From the NCBI RefSeq assembly GCF_035818635.1, contig NZ_JAYLLH010000001.1, positions 1 through 64,000 on the forward strand: 64,000 nt of DNA, in the 5' to 3' direction. The DNA comes from Mesobacterium_A hydrothermale (GTDB lineage: Bacteria > Pseudomonadota > Alphaproteobacteria > Rhodobacterales > Rhodobacteraceae). Below the pieces are notes generated by a model. It had not been told where the DNA came from. It made no database searches and worked only from the letters and a program-made list of their open reading frames with translations. Position numbers and translations under genes: made by a program. Shown here piece by piece: positions 42,453 to 50,613 of the stretch (position 1 is the first letter of the stretch; every line of letters starts with the position of its first letter).

Positions 42453-43082
42453 ATGACGCCTGACGAGATTGCACAGATCTTTACCCGGTCTGACGGGCAC
42501 TATCTTTTTGCCCGTTGGGGGCGGCCGATCGCGCCGATCGTATTCGGCGTCAATGATGCCACCCTGTCGGTGGTCAAGGGGGCGTTCGAGGCGGTCTGCG
42601 CGCTGGCGCGCCACCAGATGGCGGAAACCGACCCCGAGCTGGGCGCCAATGTGATGGTGTTTTTCTTTCGCGACTGGGCGGAACTGCTGGAGGTGCCGGA
42701 CCTTGACCGGCTGATCGACGGATTGGAGCCATTGGTCGGGCGGTTGCAGGCGGCGGAGGCCAACCAGTACCGGGTGTTCCGGTTTGATACGCAGGGTGCG
42801 ATCCGGGCTTGTTTCATTTTCCTGAGGATGGATCGGGACTTGTCGGCGGTTCCGGCAGAAACGTTGGCATTGAACCAGGTGGTGCAGGCGATGCTGTTGT
42901 GGTCCGACTTGGCGTTCCGGGACCGGTCGCCGCTGGGCCAGGTCGAGGGCGGCCAGGTGATCCTGCGCCCCGAGATCGGAGAATTGATCCGCGCGGCTTA
43001 TGATCCGGTGCTTCCGGCGGTGGCGCAAGATGCCAGCCATGCGCTGCGGCTTGCGGCGCGGATGAGCGTGGCGCGGCAATGA
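42453..43082 (+). CDS. Conserved hypothetical protein between ruvB and thpR
   Basis: This 209-residue protein begins MTPDEIAQIFTRSDGHYLFARWGRPIAPIVFGV. It has no signal peptide or membrane segment and has a mixed alpha/beta character. I do not recognise a named family, though it looks like a conserved roseobacter protein placed between ruvB and thpR. The stop overlaps thpR by ATGA, so the two are coupled. The ATG at 42453 was chosen because the upstream in-frame part crosses the intergenic repeat. Confidence 0.65.
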   Translation: MTPDEIAQIFTRSDGHYLFARWGRPIAPIVFGVNDATLSVVKGAFEAVCALARHQMAETDPELGANVMVFFFRDWAELLEVPDLDRLIDGLEPLVGRLQAAEANQYRVFRFDTQGAIRACFIFLRMDRDLSAVPAETLALNQVVQAMLLWSDLAFRDRSPLGQVEGGQVILRPEIGELIRAAYDPVLPAVAQDASHALRLAARMSVARQ

Positions 43083-43636
43083 TCCGGGCTTTTGTCGGTC
43101 TGCCCCTGCCCGACGCCTGCGCCGAAGCACTGGGGGTGGTTCAGGACCGTCTGTCGGCGGGGCGGGATGTGCCGCGCGACAACCTGCACCTGACCTTGGC
43201 GTTTCTGGGTGCGCAGCCTGAATCGGTGTTGGAGGATTTGCACGGGCTTCTGGAACGGGTCACCGCGCCGCCAATGACCTTGCGGTTTTCCGGCTACGAA
43301 ATGTTTGGCGGTACCAAGCCGCGGCTGCTGGCGGCGCTGGTCGCGCTGAATCCGGCCCTGCAGGCGTTGCGCGCCAAGGTGCGGCGCGCGGCGTATTCGG
43401 TCGGAATCGACCTGCCGCGCGAACGGTTCCGGCCACATGTCACCTTGACCCGCTTTGCCGGTTTGCTGACGTCCGGCGAGGAGCGCCGGGTGCGGAGCGT
43501 GATGGAAGGCGCGGTCCTGGTGCCCGACTGGCCGGTTGAGCAGATGGTGTTGTACCGGTCGGTACTGAACCCGTCGGGCGCACGTTATGACGCGCTGGCG
43601 GACTATCCGCTTGCCCCAGGCGCACCTGCTTTCTAG
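43079..43636 (+). CDS. thpR: RNA 2',3'-cyclic phosphodiesterase (LigT/2H family)
   Basis: This 185-residue protein has the two HxTx motifs of the 2H phosphoesterase superfamily: NLHLTLAFLG near residue 40 and RPHVTLTRF near residue 120. These form the catalytic pair that opens 2',3'-cyclic phosphates on RNA. The length and spacing are standard. It overlaps the upstream hypothetical gene and precedes ybgC by 32 bp, in the ruv/tol gene block. Confidence 0.92.
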   Translation: MIRAFVGLPLPDACAEALGVVQDRLSAGRDVPRDNLHLTLAFLGAQPESVLEDLHGLLERVTAPPMTLRFSGYEMFGGTKPRLLAALVALNPALQALRAKVRRAAYSVGIDLPRERFRPHVTLTRFAGLLTSGEERRVRSVMEGAVLVPDWPVEQMVLYRSVLNPSGARYDALADYPLAPGAPAF

Positions 43637-43668
43637 GGTCTGCACGCAACCAAAGAAGGACGCGCAAG

Positions 43669-44058
43669 ATGGTGCACAGCTTTCCGATCCGGGTCTATTA
43701 CGAAGACACCGACATGGCGGGCATCGTCTACTATGCCAATTACCTGCGCTATATCGAGCGGGCGCGCAGTGACTGGGTGCGCAAGCTGGGGGTCGACCAG
43801 AACGCCATGCGCGAAGAGGACGGCGTGGTTTTCGTGGTGCGGCGTGTCGAGGCAGACTATCTGGCGTCCGCGAAGTTCGATGACGACCTGGTGATCGAAA
43901 CGGTGACACGGTCAGTGTCGGGCGTCAGGCTGATCATGTGGCAAGAGGTCAAGCGTGGCGACGAGGTGCTGTTTCAGGCCGAAGTTACCGTGGTTTGCGT
44001 GAACGACCATGGTCACGTGACACGCCTGCCGGCGAATATTCGCCAGATGCTGCATTAA
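43669..44058 (+). CDS. ybgC: Acyl-CoA thioesterase YbgC (Tol-Pal associated)
   Basis: This 129-residue hot-dog-fold protein has the 4-hydroxybenzoyl-CoA thioesterase site VYYEDTDMAGIVYYANYLRYIERARSDW with the catalytic Asp in YEDTDMAG. YbgC heads the tol-pal cluster in many Gram-negatives and is linked to phospholipid metabolism. It has a good RBS (AAGGACGCGC) and is 103 bp before tolQ, with room for a promoter. Confidence 0.95.
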   Translation: MVHSFPIRVYYEDTDMAGIVYYANYLRYIERARSDWVRKLGVDQNAMREEDGVVFVVRRVEADYLASAKFDDDLVIETVTRSVSGVRLIMWQEVKRGDEVLFQAEVTVVCVNDHGHVTRLPANIRQMLH

Positions 44059-44161
44059 AACGCCACTCTGAGGCATAGTATTGGCGTTTCCCCTGCACTT
44101 GCGATAGAATCGCTGTCAACCAGAGCCCGGAAAATCGGGCCGACAGAAAAAGAGCAGGCTA

Positions 44162-44857
44162 ATGGACACACAAACCCTCGCCCTGGCGCAGGAGATTGAT
44201 TTCTCCATGTTGGGCCTTTTTGCGCGCGCCACGCTGACCGTCAAGCTGGTGATGGTGCTGTTGCTTCTGGGCTCTTTCTGGGCCTGGGCGATCATCATTC
44301 AGAAGATGATCGCCTATCGTTCCGCCCGGCGCGAAGCCGCCCGGTTCGACCGCGCCTTCTGGTCGGGTGAGCCGCTGGACGAATTGTTTGACCAGATCGG
44401 GACTGATCCAAAAGGCCGGTCCGAAAAGGTATTCGCCGCCGGCATGATGGAGTGGCGTCGGTCGCACCGCGACGACGGCGGGCTGATCGCAGGCGCGCAG
44501 GCGCGAATCGACCGCAGCATGGACGTCGCGATCGCAAAAGAGGCTGAGGCGTTGCAGTCGGGCCTTCCGGTGCTGGCGACGGTCGGGTCGGTCGCGCCCT
44601 TCGTGGGCCTGTTCGGCACGGTCTGGGGCATCATGCATGCCTTCATCGAAATCGCCCAGCAGCAGAACACCTCGCTTGTCGTCGTGGCCCCGGGGATCGC
44701 CGAGGCGCTGCTGGCCACGGGCCTGGGCCTGCTGGCCGCGATCCCGGCGGTGGTTTTCTACAACAAGTTGTCGGCGGACAGCGATCGTATCCTTTCCGGA
44801 TACGAGGCCTTTGCCGACGAATTCGCCACCATCCTGTCGCGCCAGCTGGACGCCTGA
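44162..44857 (+). CDS. tolQ: Tol-Pal system protein TolQ
   Basis: This 231-residue inner-membrane protein has three hydrophobic helices: near residues 20-45 (ATLTVKLVMVLLLLGSFWAWAIII), 130-155 (GSVAPFVGLFGTVWGIMHAF) and 165-190 (GIAEALLATGLGLLAAIPAVVFY). With TolR it forms the proton channel that energises TolA and supports outer-membrane constriction during division. The gap to TolR is 3 bp. Confidence 0.96.
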   Translation: MDTQTLALAQEIDFSMLGLFARATLTVKLVMVLLLLGSFWAWAIIIQKMIAYRSARREAARFDRAFWSGEPLDELFDQIGTDPKGRSEKVFAAGMMEWRRSHRDDGGLIAGAQARIDRSMDVAIAKEAEALQSGLPVLATVGSVAPFVGLFGTVWGIMHAFIEIAQQQNTSLVVVAPGIAEALLATGLGLLAAIPAVVFYNKLSADSDRILSGYEAFADEFATILSRQLDA

Positions 44858-44860
44858 CCC

Positions 44861-45331
44861 ATGGGCGCAGGCGTGATGAAGAAGGGCGACGGGGCGGGTC
44901 GCAGACGGCGGCGCAGGCGGTCGCAACCAATGGCGGAAATCAACGTCACGCCGATGGTGGACGTGATGCTGGTGCTGCTGATCATCTTCATGGTCGCGGC
45001 ACCCCTGCTGACCGTCGGCGTGCCGGTCGAACTGCCGAAAACCGCCGCCACCGCCTTGCCCTCGGAAACCGAGGAGCCGCTGACCGTGACGATCACCGCC
45101 GACGGGGGCGTCATGATCCAGACGACAGAGGTGCCGCGCGAAGACCTGGTGAACCGTCTGCGGGCGATTGCCGCCGAACGGGCGGATGACCGCGTGTTCC
45201 TGCGCGCGGATGGCTCGGTGCCCTATGACGCGGTTGCCAAGGTCATGGGGGCGCTGAACACGGGGGGCTTCGGGTCGATCGGGCTGGTCACTGATATCGG
45301 TGGTCCGGCGCTGGACGGCTCGGGGAACTAA
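44861..45331 (+). CDS. tolR: Tol-Pal system protein TolR
   Basis: This 156-residue protein has a basic cytoplasmic N-terminus (GRRRRRRRSQPMAEINVTPMVDVML) and one transmembrane helix containing the conserved aspartate (PMVDVMLVLLIIFMVAAPLL), then a periplasmic domain. The Asp carries the proton path with TolQ. A later internal Met (MAEINVTP) could also start a shorter form, but the basic N-terminus is typical for the family. Confidence 0.95.
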   Translation: MGAGVMKKGDGAGRRRRRRRSQPMAEINVTPMVDVMLVLLIIFMVAAPLLTVGVPVELPKTAATALPSETEEPLTVTITADGGVMIQTTEVPREDLVNRLRAIAAERADDRVFLRADGSVPYDAVAKVMGALNTGGFGSIGLVTDIGGPALDGSGN

Positions 45332-45341
45332 GGGCGCGGTC

Positions 45342-46433
45342 GTGCACATCGGGCACTATATCTCTGGTGCGGGGCATCTTGGGCTGATTGGCTGGTTGCT
45401 GTTCGGCGGGATGTTCACGTCTTCGCCGCCAGAGATGGAGGTGACCGAGGTCTCTATCATCTCGTCGCAGGAATATGCCGCGCTGGTGCAGGCCGCGCAG
45501 CCTCCCGAAAGCACGGTCGAGGTCGCGGCACCGCCCGCGCCGGACCCTACGCCCGAACCGGTACGCCCGACGCCACCGGCGCCCACGCCGCCTGCGCCGG
45601 AACCCGATCCGATGCCCGCGCCCGTGCCTGACCCGGACCCTGCCCCTGTGCCGGACCCCGTCCCATTGCCAGAGGTGGTTGAAACCCCGCCTGCGGTGCA
45701 GACGCCCGCACCGGCGCCGCAGGTTCTGGCGCCGCAGGCGTCGGTTCGACCAAAACCCCGGCCTGCACCACGCGTGGCGCCGACCCCGGTGGCCGAGCCT
45801 GCGCCCGATGCCCGGACCGACACCCGCGATACGACAGCGACCACACCGGATTTCACCGCGGAAGCCGCGCAGCCGGAACAGGAACAGTCCGCCCAGCCCG
45901 AAGCCACGACCGAAATCGTAACCGAGGCGGAAGAGCCCGCCAGCGCCGCGCCCACCGCGTCGGTGCGCCCGAAAACACGGCCGTCGCGCCCGACAGCAAC
46001 CCAGCAGGCGGCCACGGCTGAAACACCCGATACCAGCGCTGCGGTCAACGCTGCGCTGCAAGCGGCCCTTGGCGGCGGCACGACCGATCCCAAACCCGAC
46101 GTGCCCACGGGCCCGCCGCTGTCGCAAGGCGAACGCGACGCGTTGCGCGTCGCGGTGCAGCAATGCTGGAACGTCAACGTCGGTAGCCCGGCGGCCGATG
46201 TGACCGTGGTTCTGGGGATGGCGATGGACCGAAATGGCAAGGTAGAGCCCGGATCTCTGCGTCTGCTCAGCAGCGAAGGCGGGTCAGGGCAGGCTGTTGA
46301 TATTGCCTTTCAAGCGGCCCGCCGCGCGATCCTTCTGTGTCAGGGGAACGGCTATGAATTGCCGATCGAGAAGTACGACCAGTGGAAGGACATTGAAATG
46401 ACCTTCAATCCTGAGAAGATGAGGTTGCGATGA
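45342..46433 (+). CDS. tolA: TolA-like cell-envelope protein
   Basis: This 363-residue protein has one N-terminal transmembrane segment (LGLIGWLLFGGMF), then a long Pro/Ala/Glu-rich linker with repeated PxP and PAP stretches (about residues 60-250), and a C-terminal domain of TolA/TonB type (VQQCWNVNVGSP ... YELPIEKYDQWKDIEMTFNPEKM). It links the TolQR motor to TolB-Pal. Start is uncertain: I chose GTG 45342, 10 bp after tolR; the frame is open from 45300. The Pro-rich linker replaces the alpha-helical rod of E. coli TolA. Confidence 0.85.
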   Translation: MHIGHYISGAGHLGLIGWLLFGGMFTSSPPEMEVTEVSIISSQEYAALVQAAQPPESTVEVAAPPAPDPTPEPVRPTPPAPTPPAPEPDPMPAPVPDPDPAPVPDPVPLPEVVETPPAVQTPAPAPQVLAPQASVRPKPRPAPRVAPTPVAEPAPDARTDTRDTTATTPDFTAEAAQPEQEQSAQPEATTEIVTEAEEPASAAPTASVRPKTRPSRPTATQQAATAETPDTSAAVNAALQAALGGGTTDPKPDVPTGPPLSQGERDALRVAVQQCWNVNVGSPAADVTVVLGMAMDRNGKVEPGSLRLLSSEGGSGQAVDIAFQAARRAILLCQGNGYELPIEKYDQWKDIEMTFNPEKMRLR

Positions 46434-47752
46434 CACGAATTCTTGCCCTTCTGATTGCAGCGCTGGCGATGCTGGGGGCCGCGTTGCCTGCGCTGGCCCA
46501 AAATGGACCGCTTCGGCTGGAAATCACCGAGGGTGTGATCGAACCGATGCCCTATGCGGTGCCGGATTTCGTGCCTGAAAACCCCGCCGCTGCGCAAATG
46601 GCGGAGCAACTGGCGCGGGTGGTGGCCGATGATCTGACCGGTACGGGCCTGTTTCGGGAAATTCCGCGACAGGCGCATATCAGCACGATCACCAGCTTCT
46701 CCAGCCCGGTTCAGTTCGCCGACTGGAAGACGATCAACGCGCAGGCGCTGATATCCGGAGCGGTCACGGTGAACGGCACACAACTGGTGGTGAAGTTCCG
46801 CGTCTACGACGTGTTCGCCGGTACTGAACTTGGCAAGGGGTTGCAGTTTGCCGGCACAACCGAGAGCTGGCGCCGGATGGCCCACAAGGTGGCTGACGCG
46901 GTCTATGCCCGGATCACGGGCGAAGGGGGCTATTTCGACAGCCGCGTTGTCTATGTCAGCGAAACCGGCCCCAAAAATGACCGCCGCAAACGGTTGGCGA
47001 TCATGGATTACGACGGCGCCAACGTGCAGTATCTGACAGACAGCAGCGCCATCGTTTTGGCACCGCGCTTTTCGCCGAACGGCGATCAGGTCCTTTACAC
47101 CAGCTACGAATCCGGGTTCCCGCGCATCAAGGTTCTGAGCGTCGGGACCGTGGCCAGCCGCGTTCTGCAGGCGCGCGAAGGCACGATGAGCTTTGCGCCG
47201 CGCTTTGCCCCCGATGGCCGCACGGTGATCTATTCGCTGACCACCGGGTCGAACACCGACATCTATGCGATGGATCTGAACACCGGTAGCGAACAGCGGC
47301 TGACGAATACCCCGGCCATTGAAACCGCGCCCAGTTTTTCGCCGGACGGTCAGCGGATCGTCTTTGAATCCGACCGGTCCGGGACCCAGCAGCTTTACAT
47401 CATGTCCGCGTCTGGCGGAGAGGCGCAGCGCATCAGCTTTGGCGAGGGGCGCTATGGCACCCCGGTCTGGTCGCCGCGCGGCGACCTGATCGCCTTTACC
47501 AAGCAGCACAAGGGCCGGTTCCATATCGGTGTTATGCGGGTGAACGGCAGCGAGGAACGGCTGCTGACCGCGTCCTTCCTGGACGAAGGTCCGACATGGG
47601 CGCCGAACGGTCGGGTGATCATGTTTACCCGTGAAACCCAAGGTGCCTCGGGTGAGGCGTCGCTTTATACCGTGGATGTCTCTGGACGGAACCTGAAGCG
47701 GGTACGGACCCCAGACGGCGCGTCCGACCCAAGCTGGGGACCGCTGCAATAA
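46430..47752 (+). CDS. tolB: Tol-Pal system beta-propeller protein TolB
   Basis: This 440-residue periplasmic protein has a signal peptide (RILALLIAALAMLGAALPALA), an N-terminal alpha/beta domain, and a six-bladed propeller of WD40-like beta repeats (APRFSPNGDQVLYTSYESG, APSFSPDGQRIVFESDRSGTQQLYIM, GPTWAPNGRVIMFTRE). It binds Pal and TolA. It overlaps tolA by 4 bp (ATGA). Confidence 0.97.
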   Translation: MTRILALLIAALAMLGAALPALAQNGPLRLEITEGVIEPMPYAVPDFVPENPAAAQMAEQLARVVADDLTGTGLFREIPRQAHISTITSFSSPVQFADWKTINAQALISGAVTVNGTQLVVKFRVYDVFAGTELGKGLQFAGTTESWRRMAHKVADAVYARITGEGGYFDSRVVYVSETGPKNDRRKRLAIMDYDGANVQYLTDSSAIVLAPRFSPNGDQVLYTSYESGFPRIKVLSVGTVASRVLQAREGTMSFAPRFAPDGRTVIYSLTTGSNTDIYAMDLNTGSEQRLTNTPAIETAPSFSPDGQRIVFESDRSGTQQLYIMSASGGEAQRISFGEGRYGTPVWSPRGDLIAFTKQHKGRFHIGVMRVNGSEERLLTASFLDEGPTWAPNGRVIMFTRETQGASGEASLYTVDVSGRNLKRVRTPDGASDPSWGPLQ

Positions 47753-47823
47753 GCGTGACACCCGGGATTCCGCGCAGCGCAGTGCTGTGTTACAAGAACA
47801 GAAAGAACGAGCAGGACAAAACC

Positions 47824-48336
47824 ATGACACATCTTTCCAAGGCAATTCTGTTGACTGGCGTTCTGGCGCTGTCGGCTTGTGCGAATGCTGATCGGTTCGG
47901 GCCGGACACCGGTGCCGGCGGCGCCGGCACCGGCTATGACAGCGGTCTGATGGATGGCCCCGCGCCCGACACGCCGGCCTATTTCCAACAGGCGGTTGGC
48001 GACCGGGTGTTCTTTCTTGTCGATCAGTCGGACCTGAGCGCCGAGGCACGGGTGACGCTGGACGGGCAAGCGGCGTGGCTGTTGTCGAACAGCGATTACC
48101 TGGCCGTGATCGAAGGCCATGCCGATGAACAGGGCACCCGCGAATACAACCTTGCCCTCGGCGCGCGGCGAGCCAACGCGGTGATGGAATACCTGATCTC
48201 CAAGGGGGTCCCGGCCGACCGTTTGAAATTCGTCAGCTACGGCAAGGAACGCCCGATCGAGATCTGTTCCGAAGAATCCTGCTATGCCAAGAACCGCAGG
48301 GCCGTGACGATTATCTCGGCCAGCTTGCTGGGCTGA
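47824..48336 (+). CDS. pal: Peptidoglycan-associated lipoprotein Pal
   Basis: This 170-residue lipoprotein has a lipobox LSAC at residues 17-20, so Cys20 should be acylated, then a flexible glycine-rich stretch and an OmpA-like peptidoglycan-binding domain (VFFLVDQSDLSAEARVTLDGQAAWL ... IEGHADEQGTREYNLALGARRANAV). It anchors the outer membrane to the wall and binds TolB. The ATG at 47824 gives the correct signal; an in-frame upstream extension to 47755 does not. Confidence 0.96.
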   Translation: MTHLSKAILLTGVLALSACANADRFGPDTGAGGAGTGYDSGLMDGPAPDTPAYFQQAVGDRVFFLVDQSDLSAEARVTLDGQAAWLLSNSDYLAVIEGHADEQGTREYNLALGARRANAVMEYLISKGVPADRLKFVSYGKERPIEICSEESCYAKNRRAVTIISASLLG

Positions 48337-48355
48337 AGCGAAAGGACGACCCCCG

Positions 48356-49162
48356 ATGCTGATGCGCGCTTTGAGTTGCCTGGTCTTTCTCGCCGCTACC
48401 CCGCTGGCGGCACAGCAAACCGGTACGCTGGCCGATATCCGTCAGGATCTTGCGGTTCTCTCGGTCGAAGTGCAGCGTCTGAAGACAGAACTGTCGACCA
48501 CCGGCGGCAGCAGTGTCGGGGTGTCCGGCAGCACGCTTGATCGCCTGACCGCGATTGAAAGCGAACTGCAGCGCTTGACCGGGAAGACCGAAGAGCTGGA
48601 GTTCCGCATCAATCGCGTGGTGCAGGACGGCACGACACAGATCGGCAACCTGGAGTTCCGGGTCTGCGAACTGGAGCCGGGCTGCGATATCGGCAATGTC
48701 GGCATGCCCGCGCCACTGGGGGGCGGAGAAACGACGGCTGTGAACCCGGCCCCAAAACCGCAGACCGGCCCGCAATTGGCCGTCGGGGAAGAAGCGGATT
48801 TTCGGCGAGCGCAGGAGGCGCTCGCCGAAGGTGACTTTCGCAGCGCCGCGGAAAAGTTTGCGGCCTTTCGCCAGACCTACCCGGGCTCTCCGCTAGAACC
48901 AGAGGCCCTGCTGGGGCAGGGGAAGGCGCTGGATGGCGAAGGCGACATTCGTGAAGCGGCGCGGAGCTATCTTGCCGCCTATTCCAACTATCCCGATAGC
49001 GCTGTCGCACCCGAAGCGTTGATGCGCCTGGGGGCGTCGCTGGGCGATCTGGGCAAAATCCCCGAGGCTTGCGTGACCCTGGCAGAGGTAGAAGGCCGCT
49101 ACCCGGCCTCGCAAGCGGTGGCAGAGGCGCGCGACGCCATGGCCGCCCTTGGCTGCCAGTGA
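48356..49162 (+). CDS. cpoB: Tol-Pal associated coordinator CpoB (YbgF)
   Basis: This 268-residue periplasmic protein has a signal peptide (SCLVFLAATPLAAQ), an N-terminal coiled coil (DIRQDLAVLSVEVQRLKTEL) that would trimerise, and C-terminal TPR repeats (DFRRAQEALAEGDFRSAAEKFAAFRQTYPGSPLEPEALLGQGKALDGEGD...). This is the YbgF/CpoB layout that coordinates peptidoglycan synthesis with Tol-driven constriction. Its TGA overlaps the tilS GTG start. Confidence 0.92.
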   Translation: MLMRALSCLVFLAATPLAAQQTGTLADIRQDLAVLSVEVQRLKTELSTTGGSSVGVSGSTLDRLTAIESELQRLTGKTEELEFRINRVVQDGTTQIGNLEFRVCELEPGCDIGNVGMPAPLGGGETTAVNPAPKPQTGPQLAVGEEADFRRAQEALAEGDFRSAAEKFAAFRQTYPGSPLEPEALLGQGKALDGEGDIREAARSYLAAYSNYPDSAVAPEALMRLGASLGDLGKIPEACVTLAEVEGRYPASQAVAEARDAMAALGCQ

Positions 49163-50535
49163 CAGGGCTGGACCTGCAACAACAGTTCAATGACAACATG
49201 GGGCAGCTTCTGGGCCCCGATTTCCCGTCCGACATCGCGCTCGCCGTCTCTGGCGGCGGCGACAGCATGGCGATGCTGTACCTCGCCCACAATTGGACGC
49301 GTGTTTATGGCGTGCGGCTGTGGGTGGTGACGGTCGATCACGGGTTGCGTGCGCAAAGCGCGGCAGAGGCCGCGATGGTGGCCGAGGAATGCCAGGCGTT
49401 GGGCTGGCCCCACGCCACGCTGCGCTGGCACTGGGACGGGCAGGGCAACCTGATGGACGCCGCCCGCCGGGCACGGCTGTCGCTGATTGATCGGTGGCGC
49501 GGGCCCATCGCGCATGTGCTGATGGCCCACACTGCCGATGACCTTGCCGAAACGTTCCTGCAACGGCTGAAGCGCGGCTCTGGCGTGGATGGCTTGTCGG
49601 CGATGGCCGCGCGCCGGCGCGTCCGGCCGCAGCCCGGTGACCGAACGGTTCTTGCCGACGCGGATATCACAGCAACGCACATGCCGCCGCTGCCTGCGCG
49701 TCGGGTCGCAGGAGAGCCCGCCTATTCGCCGGATTTTGAAGTTCTGCGTCCGTGCCTGGACATGCGTCGGGAGCATTTGCGGCACTATCTGAAAACCCTG
49801 CGGGGGCGGTGGGTCGATGACCCGAGCAACGATGATCCGGGATTTGACCGGGTGCGGATGCGGCGGTTGTTGGCGGAACTGGAAGGCCACGGGCTGGGTG
49901 TCGAAACGCTGGCCCCCACCGCGCGGCGCATGGCGCGGGCGCAGGTCGCCTTGCGGGCCCGTGCGGCGCAGGTCTGGGCCGCAATCGGGCAGGAAGATCG
50001 GGATGCGGGACATATCCTGTTCGACCGAACGGGGTTCTCGGAGGTCGAGGAAGATACGCAGCTGCGCCTTTTGGCGGCGGCGCTGCAATATGTCTCAACG
50101 GCGGAATACCGCCCGCGGCTGGCCACGCTCGAACACTTGCTGGATCGGCTTCTGTCGGGCGGCGCGGGAACGCTGCACGGCTGCGAAGCGCGCTGCGAAC
50201 GCCGCGCGATCCGGGTCTACCGTGAATTTTCCCAGGTGGCCGACACCGCGGAACAGATCGGCAGTTCAACCGTCTGGGATAAACGGTGGCGGATTTCAGG
50301 CACGGATTTCAACGGCCTGACCGTTCGCGCGTTGGGAGAGGACGGTTGGGCACAAGCTGGCGACAAACCCGAAACCGCGCCGCCTTTTCACGCCGCGCGC
50401 AGCCTGCCGTCGGTCTGGAGCGGTGACCGCCTGGTCTGGTGTTGGCCCGTTGGCGTCGGTGACCGGGGCAGGATTCTGCCCGGCGCGTCAAATAACACCG
50501 CCTCAGACTTTGGAACCTTTCTTCTTTCGCATTGA
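49159..50535 (+). CDS. tilS: tRNA(Ile)-lysidine synthetase TilS
   Basis: This 458-residue enzyme ligates lysine to C34 of tRNA-Ile(CAU), which changes codon reading from AUG to AUA. It has the PP-loop ATP site LAVSGGGDSMAMLYLAH near residue 30 and the following HTADDLAETFLQRLKRGSGVDGLSAM segment. The start is GTG at 49159, overlapping the cpoB stop by GTGA. It is part of the common cpoB-tilS-ftsH order. Confidence 0.93.
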   Translation: MTGLDLQQQFNDNMGQLLGPDFPSDIALAVSGGGDSMAMLYLAHNWTRVYGVRLWVVTVDHGLRAQSAAEAAMVAEECQALGWPHATLRWHWDGQGNLMDAARRARLSLIDRWRGPIAHVLMAHTADDLAETFLQRLKRGSGVDGLSAMAARRRVRPQPGDRTVLADADITATHMPPLPARRVAGEPAYSPDFEVLRPCLDMRREHLRHYLKTLRGRWVDDPSNDDPGFDRVRMRRLLAELEGHGLGVETLAPTARRMARAQVALRARAAQVWAAIGQEDRDAGHILFDRTGFSEVEEDTQLRLLAAALQYVSTAEYRPRLATLEHLLDRLLSGGAGTLHGCEARCERRAIRVYREFSQVADTAEQIGSSTVWDKRWRISGTDFNGLTVRALGEDGWAQAGDKPETAPPFHAARSLPSVWSGDRLVWCWPVGVGDRGRILPGASNNTASDFGTFLLSH

Positions 50536-50613
50536 ACCGGCCCGCTGCATGTCTATGTTATGGGCCAATTGCGCCACCACGGGGTGGGCGCGGAAGATGT
50601 CAGGAGACTTTCC

